In this document: positions 1 to 9,111 of the stretch, piece after piece
Layout of the letters: every line of letters begins with the position of its first letter
Position numbering within the stretch: position 1 is the stretch's first letter
DNA from: Jeotgalicoccus sp.
GTDB lineage: Bacteria > Bacillota > Bacilli > Staphylococcales > Salinicoccaceae
Direction: 5' to 3'
Assembly: GCA_003513765.1 (NCBI GenBank)
Contig: DONT01000001.1
Location: 418,546 to 482,545 of the forward strand
DNA length: 64,000 nucleotides
Program-made: the position numbers and the translations under genes
The notes under the pieces: generated by a model
Seen by the model: the letters and a program-made list of their open reading frames with translations, nothing else
What the model was told of the DNA's origin: nothing
The model's database searches: none

Positions 1-1861
1 TTGCAACGTGTACTTTTACACCGTGACCTTTTGTTATATAACCGATAATGTCGTCTCCCGGAATCGGGTTGCAGCATTTGGATAAATTAATAAGCATATT
101 ATCCATGCCTTCAACATATACACCGGACTCTGTCGTAATTTCCTTATAGTGATGACGGCGGTCAATCTCTTCAATCTGATTCGACTTCTGTTCTGTTTCC
201 TTAATTTTTTCAAGGAGACGGTTCGTCACCTGATTTGCTGTCACTCCCCCGAAGCCGATCATTGCAAACAGGTCATCTTCCTCATGAAGATTATATCGTG
301 CAAGCACACTGTGTACGTTAGCATCGTGAATGACATCATCCGGATTATAGCCGCGTGCTTTGATTTCAAGGTCGACAGCCTGGCGTCCTTTTTCAATATT
401 GACTTTACGGTCCTGTTTCTTAAAGAATGAACGGATTTTATTCCGCGCACTCGAGGTTTTGACCATTTTCATCCAGTCGATACTGGGTCCGTAAGACTGT
501 TTACTCGTTCTGATTTCTAAAATATCGCCTGTTTCAAGCTCATGGTCAATCGGAACGATTTTACCATTTACTTTAGCACCGACCATCTTGTTCCCTACTT
601 CTGAGTGAACCTGATAAGCGAAGTCAATCGGAATTGCACCCTGCGGCAGCTCAATAACATCCCCGTCCGGTGTAAAGACGTATACCTTATCGCTCAGCAG
701 ATCAGTTTTCAATGCAGCCATAAATTCTTCTGCATCAGGATTATCTGTTTCATTGCCGACGATATCTTTAAACCAGTCGAGGCGCGCATCGAGCGAAGCT
801 TTGTCTGCATCGACACCTTCTTTATATGCCCAGTGTGCAGCAACACCATGTTCTGCAATTTCATGCATTTCATGCGTGCGGATCTGAATCTCGAGCGGGT
901 CGCCGTTCGGTCCGACTACTGTCGTATGAAGCGACTGGTACATATTCGGTTTCGGCATTGCAATATAGTCTTTAAATCTGCCCGGCATTGGACGCCATAT
1001 TGTATGAATAATACCGAGAGCAGCGTAACAGTCCTTCACATCGTTGACGAGTACGCGGATTGCGAGCAGATCAAATATCTGTTCGAACTGTTTTGACTGT
1101 TTCTGCATCTTTTTATAAATACTGTATATATGTTTCGGACGTCCGGATAAGTTATGCTCCACCGAACTGTCGTCAAGCTCTGAAGCTATTTTTTCAATTG
1201 CTTCATCGATAACATTTTCACGTTCACTGCGTTTCTTTTTCATCAGACTGACGATACGGAAATACTGTCCGGGTTCTATGTATCTGAGTGCTGTATCCTC
1301 AAGCTCCCATTTAATACTTGAAATACCAAGACGGTGAGCAAGCGGTGCATAAATTTCCAGCGTTTCACGCGAGATACGGACTTGTTTTTCTTCAGGCATT
1401 GCTTTCAGCGTGCGCATATTGTGCAGCCGGTCTGCAAGTTTCACTAAAATGACGCGAATATCTTTTGCAATTGCGATAAACAATTTTCGGTGATTTTCAG
1501 CCTGCTGCTCCTGCTGAGAACGGTATTTTACTTTTTCAAGTTTCGTTACACCATCTACGATAATCGCCACTTCTTCATTGAACATGCCGATTAAATCATC
1601 ATATGTGTACTGGGTATCTTCAACGACATCATGCAGAAATCCTGCAACAATTGTCGGCGCATCGAGTTTCAGCTCTGCAAGAATTCCCGCAACCTGTACA
1701 GGGTGTGCAATATATGGCAGACCATTCTTACGGAATTGTCCCTCGTGTGCTTCATGTGCCAGCTCATATGCTTTTTTAATCAGCAGCATATCGCTGTCAT
1801 CGATATAATTACCGCACATATTGAAAACATCTTCTGCTGTATACGGGTATTCCTTATCCAT
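1..1861 (-). CDS. relA: Bifunctional (p)ppGpp synthetase/hydrolase RelA/SpoT, 3' end outside window
   Basis: The reading frame is open from an ATG at 1861 (Shine-Dalgarno GGAAAGGTGG just upstream) to the window edge, about 620 of the roughly 730 codons expected for the long RSH family. It makes and degrades the alarmone (p)ppGpp. The hydrolase HD motif FLHDVVED is at residues 75-82 and RLHNMRTL lies further on. The synthetase motif YQSLHT is near residue 306, followed by EIQIRT. A TGS domain starts near residue 390 (VFTPDGDVIELP). The visible end enters the cysteine-containing region (LSKCCNPIPGD). The missing part should be the C-terminal ACT domain. The HD residues are intact, so both activities are expected. 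It follows apt but is separated from it by a terminator, so it probably has its own promoter. Confidence 0.96.
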   Translation of the reverse strand, partial: MDKEYPYTAEDVFNMCGNYIDDSDMLLIKKAYELAHEAHEGQFRKNGLPYIAHPVQVAGILAELKLDAPTIVAGFLHDVVEDTQYTYDDLIGMFNEEVAIIVDGVTKLEKVKYRSQQEQQAENHRKLFIAIAKDIRVILVKLADRLHNMRTLKAMPEEKQVRISRETLEIYAPLAHRLGISSIKWELEDTALRYIEPGQYFRIVSLMKKKRSERENVIDEAIEKIASELDDSSVEHNLSGRPKHIYSIYKKMQKQSKQFEQIFDLLAIRVLVNDVKDCYAALGIIHTIWRPMPGRFKDYIAMPKPNMYQSLHTTVVGPNGDPLEIQIRTHEMHEIAEHGVAAHWAYKEGVDADKASLDARLDWFKDIVGNETDNPDAEEFMAALKTDLLSDKVYVFTPDGDVIELPQGAIPIDFAYQVHSEVGNKMVGAKVNGKIVPIDHELETGDILEIRTSKQSYGPSIDWMKMVKTSSARNKIRSFFKKQDRKVNIEKGRQAVDLEIKARGYNPDDVIHDANVHSVLARYNLHEEDDLFAMIGFGGVTANQVTNRLLEKIKETEQKSNQIEEIDRRHHYKEITTESGVYVEGMDNMLINLSKCCNPIPGDDIIGYITKGHGVKVHVA

Positions 1862-1941
1862 GATCACGCCACCTTTCCCCTGAAATTTATATATAAAATA
1901 ATAATACTACAAATAAATGTCTAAAGAAACCGCACCTATAG

Positions 1942-1968
1942 AAAAAAGCCTGTATTTACAGGCTTTTC
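1942..1968 (-). terminator. Intrinsic terminator downstream of apt
   Basis: AAAAGCCTGTA and TACAGGCTTTT form an 11-bp stem followed on the minus strand by a T run. It abuts the apt stop codon and separates apt from relA. Confidence 0.85.
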
Positions 1969-2487
1969 TTAACTTTCATAAGTGATTAATGAAATTGTAT
2001 CATAACCTTCGAGCAAATCCATTCCATTTAAATACTCAAGCTCAATAAGGAATGCAATTCCGGCTACAATGCCGCCCATTGCTTCGATTAATTTAATCGT
2101 TGCCATAATCGTACCGCCGGTTGCTAATAGGTCATCCGTAATCAGCACACGCTGACCGGGTTTAATTGCATCTTTGTGCATTGTCAGCACGTTCGTGCCG
2201 TATTCAAGATCATATTCGAACTCCAGGACTTCGCGGGGCAACTTACCTTTTTTACGCACCGGTGCAAAACCAATTCCCATGCTGTAGGCTACCGGGCATC
2301 CGATAATAAATCCGCGTGCTTCAGGTCCGACAACGATATCGACATCTTTCTGATCGGCGTACTCTACAATCTGGTCAGTTGCATATTTATATGCAGGACC
2401 GTTATCCATAATCGTAGTAATGTCTTTAAAACTGACACCTTCTTTTGGCCAGTTTTCAACTTCTGATACATACTGTTTTAAATCCAT
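1969..2487 (-). CDS. apt: Adenine phosphoribosyltransferase
   Basis: The 172-residue protein converts adenine plus PRPP to AMP in purine salvage. The PRPP-binding loop VLITDDLLATGGT is clear, as are the APRT-type motifs DIVVGPEARGF and APVRKKGKLP. The start is the ATG at 2487, giving MDLKQYVSEV. An in-frame TTG twelve bases further upstream is part of the Shine-Dalgarno (TTGGAGGAAATT) and is not the start. It lies 13 bases downstream of recJ in the usual staphylococcal order recJ-apt-relA and is followed by a terminator. Confidence 0.97.
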   Translation of the reverse strand: MDLKQYVSEVENWPKEGVSFKDITTIMDNGPAYKYATDQIVEYADQKDVDIVVGPEARGFIIGCPVAYSMGIGFAPVRKKGKLPREVLEFEYDLEYGTNVLTMHKDAIKPGQRVLITDDLLATGGTIMATIKLIEAMGGIVAGIAFLIELEYLNGMDLLEGYDTISLITYES

Positions 2488-2500
2488 AATTTCCTCCAAT

Positions 2501-4741
2501 TTACGTTGTAATCAATGTACGTAAATAATCTTTCATATTTTGGCCGGAAGACATTTTAAGTTTGGCTTCGGCTTCAATTTTAGTAGTTAAGCGTTTTAAA
2601 TATTGACTATTTTCTATATTAATTGAGCTCTGTACTTCATCCTTATATAATATACCACTTTCGAGACGAATTCGTGACAAATCTGCTAAAATATCGATAA
2701 TAATTTTTAAATTTCTCATGGATGTGCCTATTCTCTCAGCAAGATGCGGCGCATGAATAGATAAATCGATCGCTCCGTCTTTTGCCTTCATTATTATTTC
2801 ATCCGCAGTCTCAATTAATTGTTTGGACGGCAGGCCTTCAAAGAACAATTCATTTTTATCGTTGAAGATCACGATAATCTTAGATGCCTGCAGCCCTTTC
2901 ATCGTCGTCTTCAGTTCTTCGAGGTCGTAAGGAATATCGCGGAGCACTAGAGTGCTGACCGCAATCGGCAGTGATTCCCCGTATGTGAAGTAATTATCTT
3001 TATCATTATTATCTTCACTTGTAACAAACAGATCATCCTGTTTTATTAGTGAAAAGTCCTGTTCGTTCTTCGCACGCATATCAATAATCTGCAGATCATC
3101 GATTCGTGCATCAAGGAGTACCATCTGAAGTGTCCGTTTATGATTAAAATCATTAATGTTTAAAGAACCAATCAGACTAATCTTATCTCCGGCCTGAACT
3201 TCATTGTGCAGAAATCCAAATTTAAAGCCGATAATATCAATATCTAATTCCTGCAGTGTAATTTTAATATGGGATAAATCCTTGCCGACCTGACGGATAC
3301 TTTTAACCGTTTGATTCGTAATCATAAATACCGGCTTGTCAAAGTCTTTGCCGAACGGTTTTAATCTCCGGATTCTCTCAAAATCTTTCAGCGTTAAATT
3401 ATCATTCGTAATTTTATAATCAATATACTGAATCGGTTTTAAATTCAAGTCAAGGTTATTAAAATGTGCTGTTACCGTTTCTTTAAATTCATTAATCGAA
3501 TCTTCGTACACGGATAAGCCGAGCGCCTGTGAATGGCCGCCGAGCGTAGCGAAATAATCCTGATGTTCTTTCAGTATGCCGAGCAGGTCGATACCTTCGA
3601 TAGAACGTGCCGAGCCTTTAAATACATCAAAGTCACTGCTCATTACAATTGCCGGCTTGCCGAACTGATCAACCAGCCTCGATGCTACTATTCCGAGCAC
3701 GCCCTGATGCCAGTCTTCACCTGTCACAATATTAATTTCATTATTTTGATTGACTTGTACAGATGCTTCTTTATAAATCATTTCAACGAGCGCTTTTCTT
3801 TCGGTATTCAGCTCTTCAATGCCGGAAGCAATTTCGTATGCAGTGTTTTCATCATCGGCCATTAACAGTTCTACACCAATCGAGGCTTCGTCCATTCGTC
3901 CCGTCGCATTTAATCTCGGTGCAATGGTAAAGCCGATTGTCTCCTCATCAACGGTACCTGAATGGTTGCTCATTTTTAGAAGTGTCGATAAACCGAGCGG
4001 CATTTGCTGATTGAGCACTGCGAGTCCCCTTGTCACAAGAGCTTTATTTTCATCTGTCATCGAGACGACATCTGCGACTGTACCGATAGCAACAAGACCG
4101 AGATATTCATCTTTCGCGAGACCGAGTGCCTCAAGGACTTTGTATGCTGCACCGACACCTGCAAGTTCCTGAAATGGATATTTACTGTCAGGATATCCTG
4201 CGTGGACAATTACCGCATCCGGAATCTCGTCGGCAAAAGCATGGTGATCAATAATCACCACATCGATGTTATTTTCACGGAGCAGTGCAATTTCCTCCGC
4301 TGCTGCGACTCCATTATCGACAGTAATGACAAGATCGGCATTACCGACGACTTCAAATTCAAAAAAGTCATAGTTCGGCCCGTAACCGTGTTCCATTCTA
4401 TTTGGGATAAAGTAAAAAACATTTTCGTTTTGCTCTTTCAGTGCATCGTAAAGAATTGTTGTACTGGTAATACCATCCGCGTCATAGTCACCGTAAATTA
4501 AAATACGCGAGTCGGTGTCGAGATGTTTTTGAATCATTTCAGCAGCTTCATTAATATTCGGTATATACTGCCAGTTGTATTCCGACGGGGCTAAAATTTC
4601 ATCGACTTTATCCGATGTATTATATCCGCGGTTTTCCAGCAGCGTCGTTTCAAGATTGTTTAGTTTATATTCTTTTTTAATGTCTTCACTTAACTTTTCA
4701 GTACGTTCCCTTACCTGCCATGTATATTTTGATGTAAACAT
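2501..4741 (-). CDS. recJ: Single-stranded-DNA-specific exonuclease RecJ
   Basis: This 746-residue protein is the 5'-3' single-strand exonuclease of recombination and repair. The DHH-family motif DYDADG is at residues 85-90 and IDHHAF near 157. The DHHA1-type segment with GGHSQALGLS follows. The length fits the long Bacillales RecJ with an extra C-terminal domain. The start is ATG 4741, preceded by AAGGTGAT; the GTG nine bases upstream lies inside that ribosome binding site. The gene sits between secDF (with a terminator between) and apt, with which it is probably co-transcribed. Confidence 0.96.
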   Translation of the reverse strand: MFTSKYTWQVRERTEKLSEDIKKEYKLNNLETTLLENRGYNTSDKVDEILAPSEYNWQYIPNINEAAEMIQKHLDTDSRILIYGDYDADGITSTTILYDALKEQNENVFYFIPNRMEHGYGPNYDFFEFEVVGNADLVITVDNGVAAAEEIALLRENNIDVVIIDHHAFADEIPDAVIVHAGYPDSKYPFQELAGVGAAYKVLEALGLAKDEYLGLVAIGTVADVVSMTDENKALVTRGLAVLNQQMPLGLSTLLKMSNHSGTVDEETIGFTIAPRLNATGRMDEASIGVELLMADDENTAYEIASGIEELNTERKALVEMIYKEASVQVNQNNEINIVTGEDWHQGVLGIVASRLVDQFGKPAIVMSSDFDVFKGSARSIEGIDLLGILKEHQDYFATLGGHSQALGLSVYEDSINEFKETVTAHFNNLDLNLKPIQYIDYKITNDNLTLKDFERIRRLKPFGKDFDKPVFMITNQTVKSIRQVGKDLSHIKITLQELDIDIIGFKFGFLHNEVQAGDKISLIGSLNINDFNHKRTLQMVLLDARIDDLQIIDMRAKNEQDFSLIKQDDLFVTSEDNNDKDNYFTYGESLPIAVSTLVLRDIPYDLEELKTTMKGLQASKIIVIFNDKNELFFEGLPSKQLIETADEIIMKAKDGAIDLSIHAPHLAERIGTSMRNLKIIIDILADLSRIRLESGILYKDEVQSSINIENSQYLKRLTTKIEAEAKLKMSSGQNMKDYLRTLITT

Positions 4742-4756
4742 AATTATCACCTTTTT

Positions 4757-4788
4757 AAAAAACGTCCAGGCGCACCCGGACGTTTTGA
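4757..4788 (-). terminator. Terminator between secDF and recJ
   Basis: AAAACGTCC pairs with GGACGTTTT across a 10-base loop; on the minus strand a T-rich tract follows. It lies just before the recJ Shine-Dalgarno and may attenuate rather than end transcription. Confidence 0.75.
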
Positions 4789-4798
4789 TTTACTATTC

Positions 4799-7078
4799 TT
4801 ATACTAACACTTTATCATCATTTTTTGATTTCTCACTGTAGACTACAATTTCTCCAGCCGATTTTCTAAACTGTCTGCGTTTTAAGACGCCCCACAGCTG
4901 TATCGCGATAAAGAACGATGAATACACACCGCTGATAAGACCGATTAACAGTGCCAGCGAGAAGTTAAAGATCGACGTTGCACCGAACAGCACAAGGAAG
5001 ACAACGACGATCAACACCGTCAATATCGTATTGATTGAACGCGTTGCCGTCTGTCTTAATGAACGGTTAATAATTACATTAATCTCCTCTTCACTTCTGA
5101 TTACTTTAATCTTACGGTTATTTTCACGTATTCTGTCCATCGTTACAATCGTGTCATTAATCGAATAACCGACTACAGTTAATACTGCAGCAATTATCGT
5201 AATGTCCACTTCGATGCGGAAAATTGAAAATACTGCCAGAATGATAAAGACATCGTGCATGAGTGCGAGCACTGCCGGCAGTGCCATGCGCCATTCAAAA
5301 CGAATAGATGCATAAATGATAATACCAATTGAAGCGATGATTAATGCAATAATCGCATTTTGCACCAGTTCCTGTCCGATTACCGGACTGACTGTACTGA
5401 CCATCGGGTCACTGCCGTAAAGCTCATTGAAGTGCGACTGCATTGCTGTGACATCTTCCTGCGGAAGATCTGTACCATAGCGTGCAACAATTGTATCTTC
5501 ACCTGACATCGTCAGATTTTCAGGTGGTATGCCTAATGTCTCAAGCTCACTTTCAACCTGCTCGACTGTCGCAGTGCCGTCTGTCGTAATATCTGCTCTC
5601 GTACCGCTGGTAAAGTCGATACCGAGATTCAGTTTAAAGATAAATAGAATGATTAATCCTGCAGCGACAATGAGTCCGCTCAGTGCGAAAAACTTATTCG
5701 CATGCTTAACGAAATCAAAGCGGTCCCACGGAGATGATAAATCTTCAATATCTTTACCTTCAGCAATATTATGAATGTTTTTTTGCTTAACTCCGAACCA
5801 GCCTTTTTTATCGTTGGCGTAATTCGACTGTACAATCAGCGACATAATAACACGTGTCAGGAATACTGCAGTTACGAAACTCATTAAAATGGATAAAAGG
5901 AGCATCGTCGCAAATCCTTTAACACTGCTCGTCCCGAAAATAAATAGGACTATTGCCGCGATTAAAGTAGTTAAGTTAGCGTCGACTATCGTCCATAACG
6001 ACGACGCCGCAGCTTTTTTATAAGCCTGCTTTAAGCTGCGGCCGATGCGCAGTTCATCTTTCAGCCGTTCGTATAAAATAATATTCGCATCGACTGCCAT
6101 ACCGACCCCTAAAATTAAAGCGGCAATTCCCGGCAGCGTCAGCATTCCGCTGATAGCATTAAAGCCGGCGATTGTGAGGAAGATATAGACAGTCAGTGTA
6201 ATGACTGCAACAAGACCCGGCAGTCTGTAAAATCCGAGCATAAACAGGAATACAAGACCCACCCCGATTAAGCCTGCTGTCACTGTTTCATCAAGTGCCT
6301 GTTCACCGAACTGAGCACCGACAGATGTCGAATACACTTCATCCAGTTTTACCGGTAATGATCCGGAATTAAGCAGTGATGAAATATTCTGTGCACGTTC
6401 GACACCTTCCTGGCCGTCAAATCCTCCGGAAATCATAACGTCGGTGGAATTTATCGGCTGTGATACGGTCGGTGCAGAAATAAATTTCGGGTTTTCTTTT
6501 TGGACTTCCTCAGCAAATGAATCTTCACCTTCGACAAAGTCCATCCAGATTACCATCAGGTTTTCACCTGGCGGACGCTTGGAAATTTCTTCAGTGACTT
6601 CTTTAAACTTATTGCTGTCTTGAAGTTCTAAAGACACCATTGCGTTGTTCATTTCATCGTAGCCCTGTGAGGCTCCGCCTTGAACTAAATCTTTCCCTGA
6701 TAACAGCACATTATCATCAATATCGCGAATCGTCAGTTCCGCCTGCGTGCTTAACAGCTCGCGCGCTTCCTGCTGATCCTCAACTCCTGCGAGCTGGACT
6801 CTGATTCTGTTGTTGTCCTCAATTTGAATGTTCGGTTCAGATACACCGAGAACGTTCACCCGGGAATCGAGTGTCGATGCTGTACTCCGGACTGCGTTAT
6901 CATCAATCGTATCCCCTTCTTCAAGCGGTTCAACCTGATAAAGCACTTCAAAACCGCCCTGGAGATCAAGTCCGAGGTTTACATCATTAAGTACATCTTT
7001 AAGTGTTAATGCGATTGTTGTAAACAGTACGACAACAATCATCAAAGCGATAATTAATTTACTAGACTTCTTTTTCAC
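4799..7078 (-). CDS. secDF: Protein translocase subunit SecDF (fused)
   Basis: A 759-residue fusion of SecD and SecF, the proton-driven accessory of the Sec translocon, as is usual in Bacillales. The SecD half has an N-terminal membrane anchor, a large extracellular domain (DLQGGFEVLYQV onward) and the membrane motif GVGMAVDANIILYER. The SecF half begins near residue 455 and has NLGIDFTSGTR and VVGYSINDTIVTMDRIREN. The start is a GTG at 7078 with GAGGTG eight bases upstream. It lies directly downstream of yajC, another accessory of the same translocase. Confidence 0.97.
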   Translation of the reverse strand: MKKKSSKLIIALMIVVVLFTTIALTLKDVLNDVNLGLDLQGGFEVLYQVEPLEEGDTIDDNAVRSTASTLDSRVNVLGVSEPNIQIEDNNRIRVQLAGVEDQQEARELLSTQAELTIRDIDDNVLLSGKDLVQGGASQGYDEMNNAMVSLELQDSNKFKEVTEEISKRPPGENLMVIWMDFVEGEDSFAEEVQKENPKFISAPTVSQPINSTDVMISGGFDGQEGVERAQNISSLLNSGSLPVKLDEVYSTSVGAQFGEQALDETVTAGLIGVGLVFLFMLGFYRLPGLVAVITLTVYIFLTIAGFNAISGMLTLPGIAALILGVGMAVDANIILYERLKDELRIGRSLKQAYKKAAASSLWTIVDANLTTLIAAIVLFIFGTSSVKGFATMLLLSILMSFVTAVFLTRVIMSLIVQSNYANDKKGWFGVKQKNIHNIAEGKDIEDLSSPWDRFDFVKHANKFFALSGLIVAAGLIILFIFKLNLGIDFTSGTRADITTDGTATVEQVESELETLGIPPENLTMSGEDTIVARYGTDLPQEDVTAMQSHFNELYGSDPMVSTVSPVIGQELVQNAIIALIIASIGIIIYASIRFEWRMALPAVLALMHDVFIILAVFSIFRIEVDITIIAAVLTVVGYSINDTIVTMDRIRENNRKIKVIRSEEEINVIINRSLRQTATRSINTILTVLIVVVFLVLFGATSIFNFSLALLIGLISGVYSSFFIAIQLWGVLKRRQFRKSAGEIVVYSEKSKNDDKVLV

Positions 7079-7140
7079 GTGGACACCTCTAATTTTTACA
7101 ATGAATTAATTATAACGTTAATAATTATAAAGATAAATAA

Positions 7141-7164
7141 AAAAAGCCGACGAATGCCGACTTG
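7141..7164 (-). terminator. Terminator downstream of yajC
   Basis: On the minus strand AGTCGGC-ATTC-GTCGGCT folds as a seven-pair stem if two G-U pairs are allowed, followed by a T run. Confidence 0.65.
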
Positions 7165-7176
7165 GTTTCATTGTAT

Positions 7177-7434
7177 TTATTTTACAACTTCTTTTAATGC
7201 AACACGGTCAAATTTAAGAACCGCTGATTCATCTGTACGTAAGTACATATGTTTTTGATCAAATGATTCTACAGTGCCGTGCATGCCGCCGATTGTAATA
7301 ACGTTATCGCCTTTTTGCAGTCCAGCCTGCATTTCTTGAACCTGCTTTTGTCTCTTTTGAGCCGGGCGGATCATTAAGAAATACATAACTAAAACTAAAA
7401 CGATTATCGGTGCGAAAGTTACGAGTAATTCCAT
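7177..7434 (-). CDS. yajC: Preprotein translocase subunit YajC
   Basis: An 85-residue protein with one N-terminal membrane helix (about residues 3-22), then the family signature FLMIRPAQKRQK and a short cytoplasmic domain (KGDNVITIGGMHGTVESF). It is an accessory of the SecDF part of the Sec machinery. ATG 7434 is preceded by GGAGGAAAT. The order tgt-yajC-secDF is conserved in staphylococci. Confidence 0.96.
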   Translation of the reverse strand: MELLVTFAPIIVLVLVMYFLMIRPAQKRQKQVQEMQAGLQKGDNVITIGGMHGTVESFDQKHMYLRTDESAVLKFDRVALKEVVK

Positions 7435-7452
7435 TGCGCAATTTCCTCCTGC

Positions 7453-8598
7453 TTAGAAATTTTTAGGATTTTCTTTATTTAATCCATAAGATTCGAAAAA
7501 TGCTTCTTTAAAGTCCAATAAATTATCATTTAAAATTGCAGTTCGAACATCTTCCATTAAGTTTAACAGAAAATACAAGTTATGATAAGTAGTAAGTCTC
7601 AATCCGAGGATCTCATTTGCTTTAAATAAATGTCTGAGATACGCACGGGTATAGTTTTTACATGTGTAGCAGTCACAGTTTGGATCAAGCGGTGTAAAAT
7701 CACGCTCGAATTTCTTGTTTTTTACGACAACGCGTCCTTGTGAGGTCATCGTTGTACCGTTGCGTGCAATACGGGTCGGCAGTACACAGTCAAACATATC
7801 TACTCCGCGGATAACCCCTTCAATTAATGCATCCGGGGAACCGATGCCCATTAAATATCTCGGCTTATCCTCAGGTAATAAATGAACAGTTTCTTCAAGT
7901 ACTCTGTACATGACCGGTTTAGGTTCACCAACAGATAATCCGCCGATAGAATACCCCGGGAAGTCCATAGATACTAAGTCTTTCGCACTCTGTTCACGGA
8001 GATCTTTGTATTCTCCGCCCTGGACGATACCAAACAGCGCCTGGTGTTTATCGTGTCCTTTTTTTACATGATGGTTCAAGCCGCGTTCAGCCCAGCGTGT
8101 CGTACGCTCAACTGATTGTTTAACATAATCGTGTGTCGACGGAATTGCCGCACATTCATCAAAGCTCATCATAATATCTGAACCGAGGTCGTGCTGAATA
8201 TCCATCGCGCCTTCAGGTCCTAAAAATAATTTAGAGCCGTCCAGATGGCTGCGGAAATGCACGCCCTCTTCGGTAATCTGACGTCTGTGGCTTAAGCTGA
8301 ATACCTGGAAACCGCCTGAGTCAGTCAGAATCGGCTTATCCCAGTTCATGAACTTGTGAAGACCGCCGGCTTCTTTAATAATGTCATTGCCCGGACGCAG
8401 CCATAAATGATACGTGTTCGATAAAATAATCTGCGAACCAATATCAGCAAGCTCTTCCGGTGACATCGACTTGACTGTTGCAAGCGTGCCGACCGGCATG
8501 AAAATCGGCGTATCAATCACACCGTGCGGTGTATGAAGTTTACCGAGACGCGCACCAGTCTGTTTGCACGTTTTAATATGTTCATAGCGAATAACCAT
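7453..8598 (-). CDS. tgt: tRNA-guanine(34) transglycosylase (queuine tRNA-ribosyltransferase)
   Basis: A 381-residue TIM-barrel enzyme that exchanges guanine 34 for preQ1 in GUN-anticodon tRNAs. The active-site segment LTDSGGFQVF is at residues 91-100. GGLSVGEP and the zinc site CDCYTCKNYTRAYLRHLF are present. The start is ATG 8598 with GAGGTGA five bases upstream; an in-frame GTG nine bases earlier is in the ribosome binding site. The upstream queA makes the next queuosine step. The 513-base gap between them holds a tandem repeat array and no gene. Confidence 0.97.
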   Translation of the reverse strand: MVIRYEHIKTCKQTGARLGKLHTPHGVIDTPIFMPVGTLATVKSMSPEELADIGSQIILSNTYHLWLRPGNDIIKEAGGLHKFMNWDKPILTDSGGFQVFSLSHRRQITEEGVHFRSHLDGSKLFLGPEGAMDIQHDLGSDIMMSFDECAAIPSTHDYVKQSVERTTRWAERGLNHHVKKGHDKHQALFGIVQGGEYKDLREQSAKDLVSMDFPGYSIGGLSVGEPKPVMYRVLEETVHLLPEDKPRYLMGIGSPDALIEGVIRGVDMFDCVLPTRIARNGTTMTSQGRVVVKNKKFERDFTPLDPNCDCYTCKNYTRAYLRHLFKANEILGLRLTTYHNLYFLLNLMEDVRTAILNDNLLDFKEAFFESYGLNKENPKNF

Positions 8599-8670
8599 GA
8601 TGTTCACCTCTTTAGTAATTTACTTTGGCTGCAGGATATTGCAGCTGGGTTCGGGGGTGGAGGTTGAATT

Positions 8671-9081
8671 GGAGTACTTTGTGGATTCAACATGGTACTT
8701 CGAGTGCTCCCGGAGTACTTTGTCGATTTAACATCGTATTCCAAACGTTCTCGGAGTACTTTGTCGATTTAACATGGTATTCCAAATGCTCTCGGAGTAC
8801 TTTGTCAATTCAACATGGTATTCCAAACGCTCCAGAAGTACTTTGTCGATTTAACATCGTATTCCAAACGTTCCCGGAGTACCTCGCGCATTCAACATGG
8901 TATTCCAAACGCTTCCGGAGTACCTCGCGCATTCAACATCGTATTCCAAACGCTCCAGAAGTACTTTATCGATTTAACATGGTATTCCAAACGCTCCAGG
9001 AGTACCTCGCGCATTCAACATGGTATTCCAAACATTCCCGGAATATCTCGCGCATTCAACATCGTATTCCAAACAAATATC
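8671..9081. repeat. 41-bp tandem repeat array A, ten units, between queA and tgt
   Basis: The marker GGAGTAC or a one- or two-base variant recurs at 8671, 8712, 8753, 8794, 8835, 8876, 8917, 8958, 8999 and 9040, exactly 41 bases apart each time. Units differ by substitutions only, with no length change. Two main variants alternate: one reads CTTTGTCGATTTAACAT after the marker, the other CCTCGCGCATTCAACAT. In RNA, GGAGUAC can pair fully with GUAUUCC 17 bases later (one G-U), so each unit contains an imperfect hairpin. It fills most of the 513-base gap in what is otherwise a continuous minus-strand gene run. No clear promoter for tgt was seen in the gap. Confidence 0.95.
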
Positions 9082-9111
9082 CAGCTTCACTATCCGCATC
9101 CGTAATGTTCT

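Noticed and set aside
605..1096. Plus-strand frame opposite relA
   Set aside because: relA is clearly coding on the other strand; this frame has no recognisable domain.
8671..9081. CRISPR array
   Set aside because: Units are contiguous 41-mers that vary gradually; there are no constant repeats with unique spacers and no cas genes.
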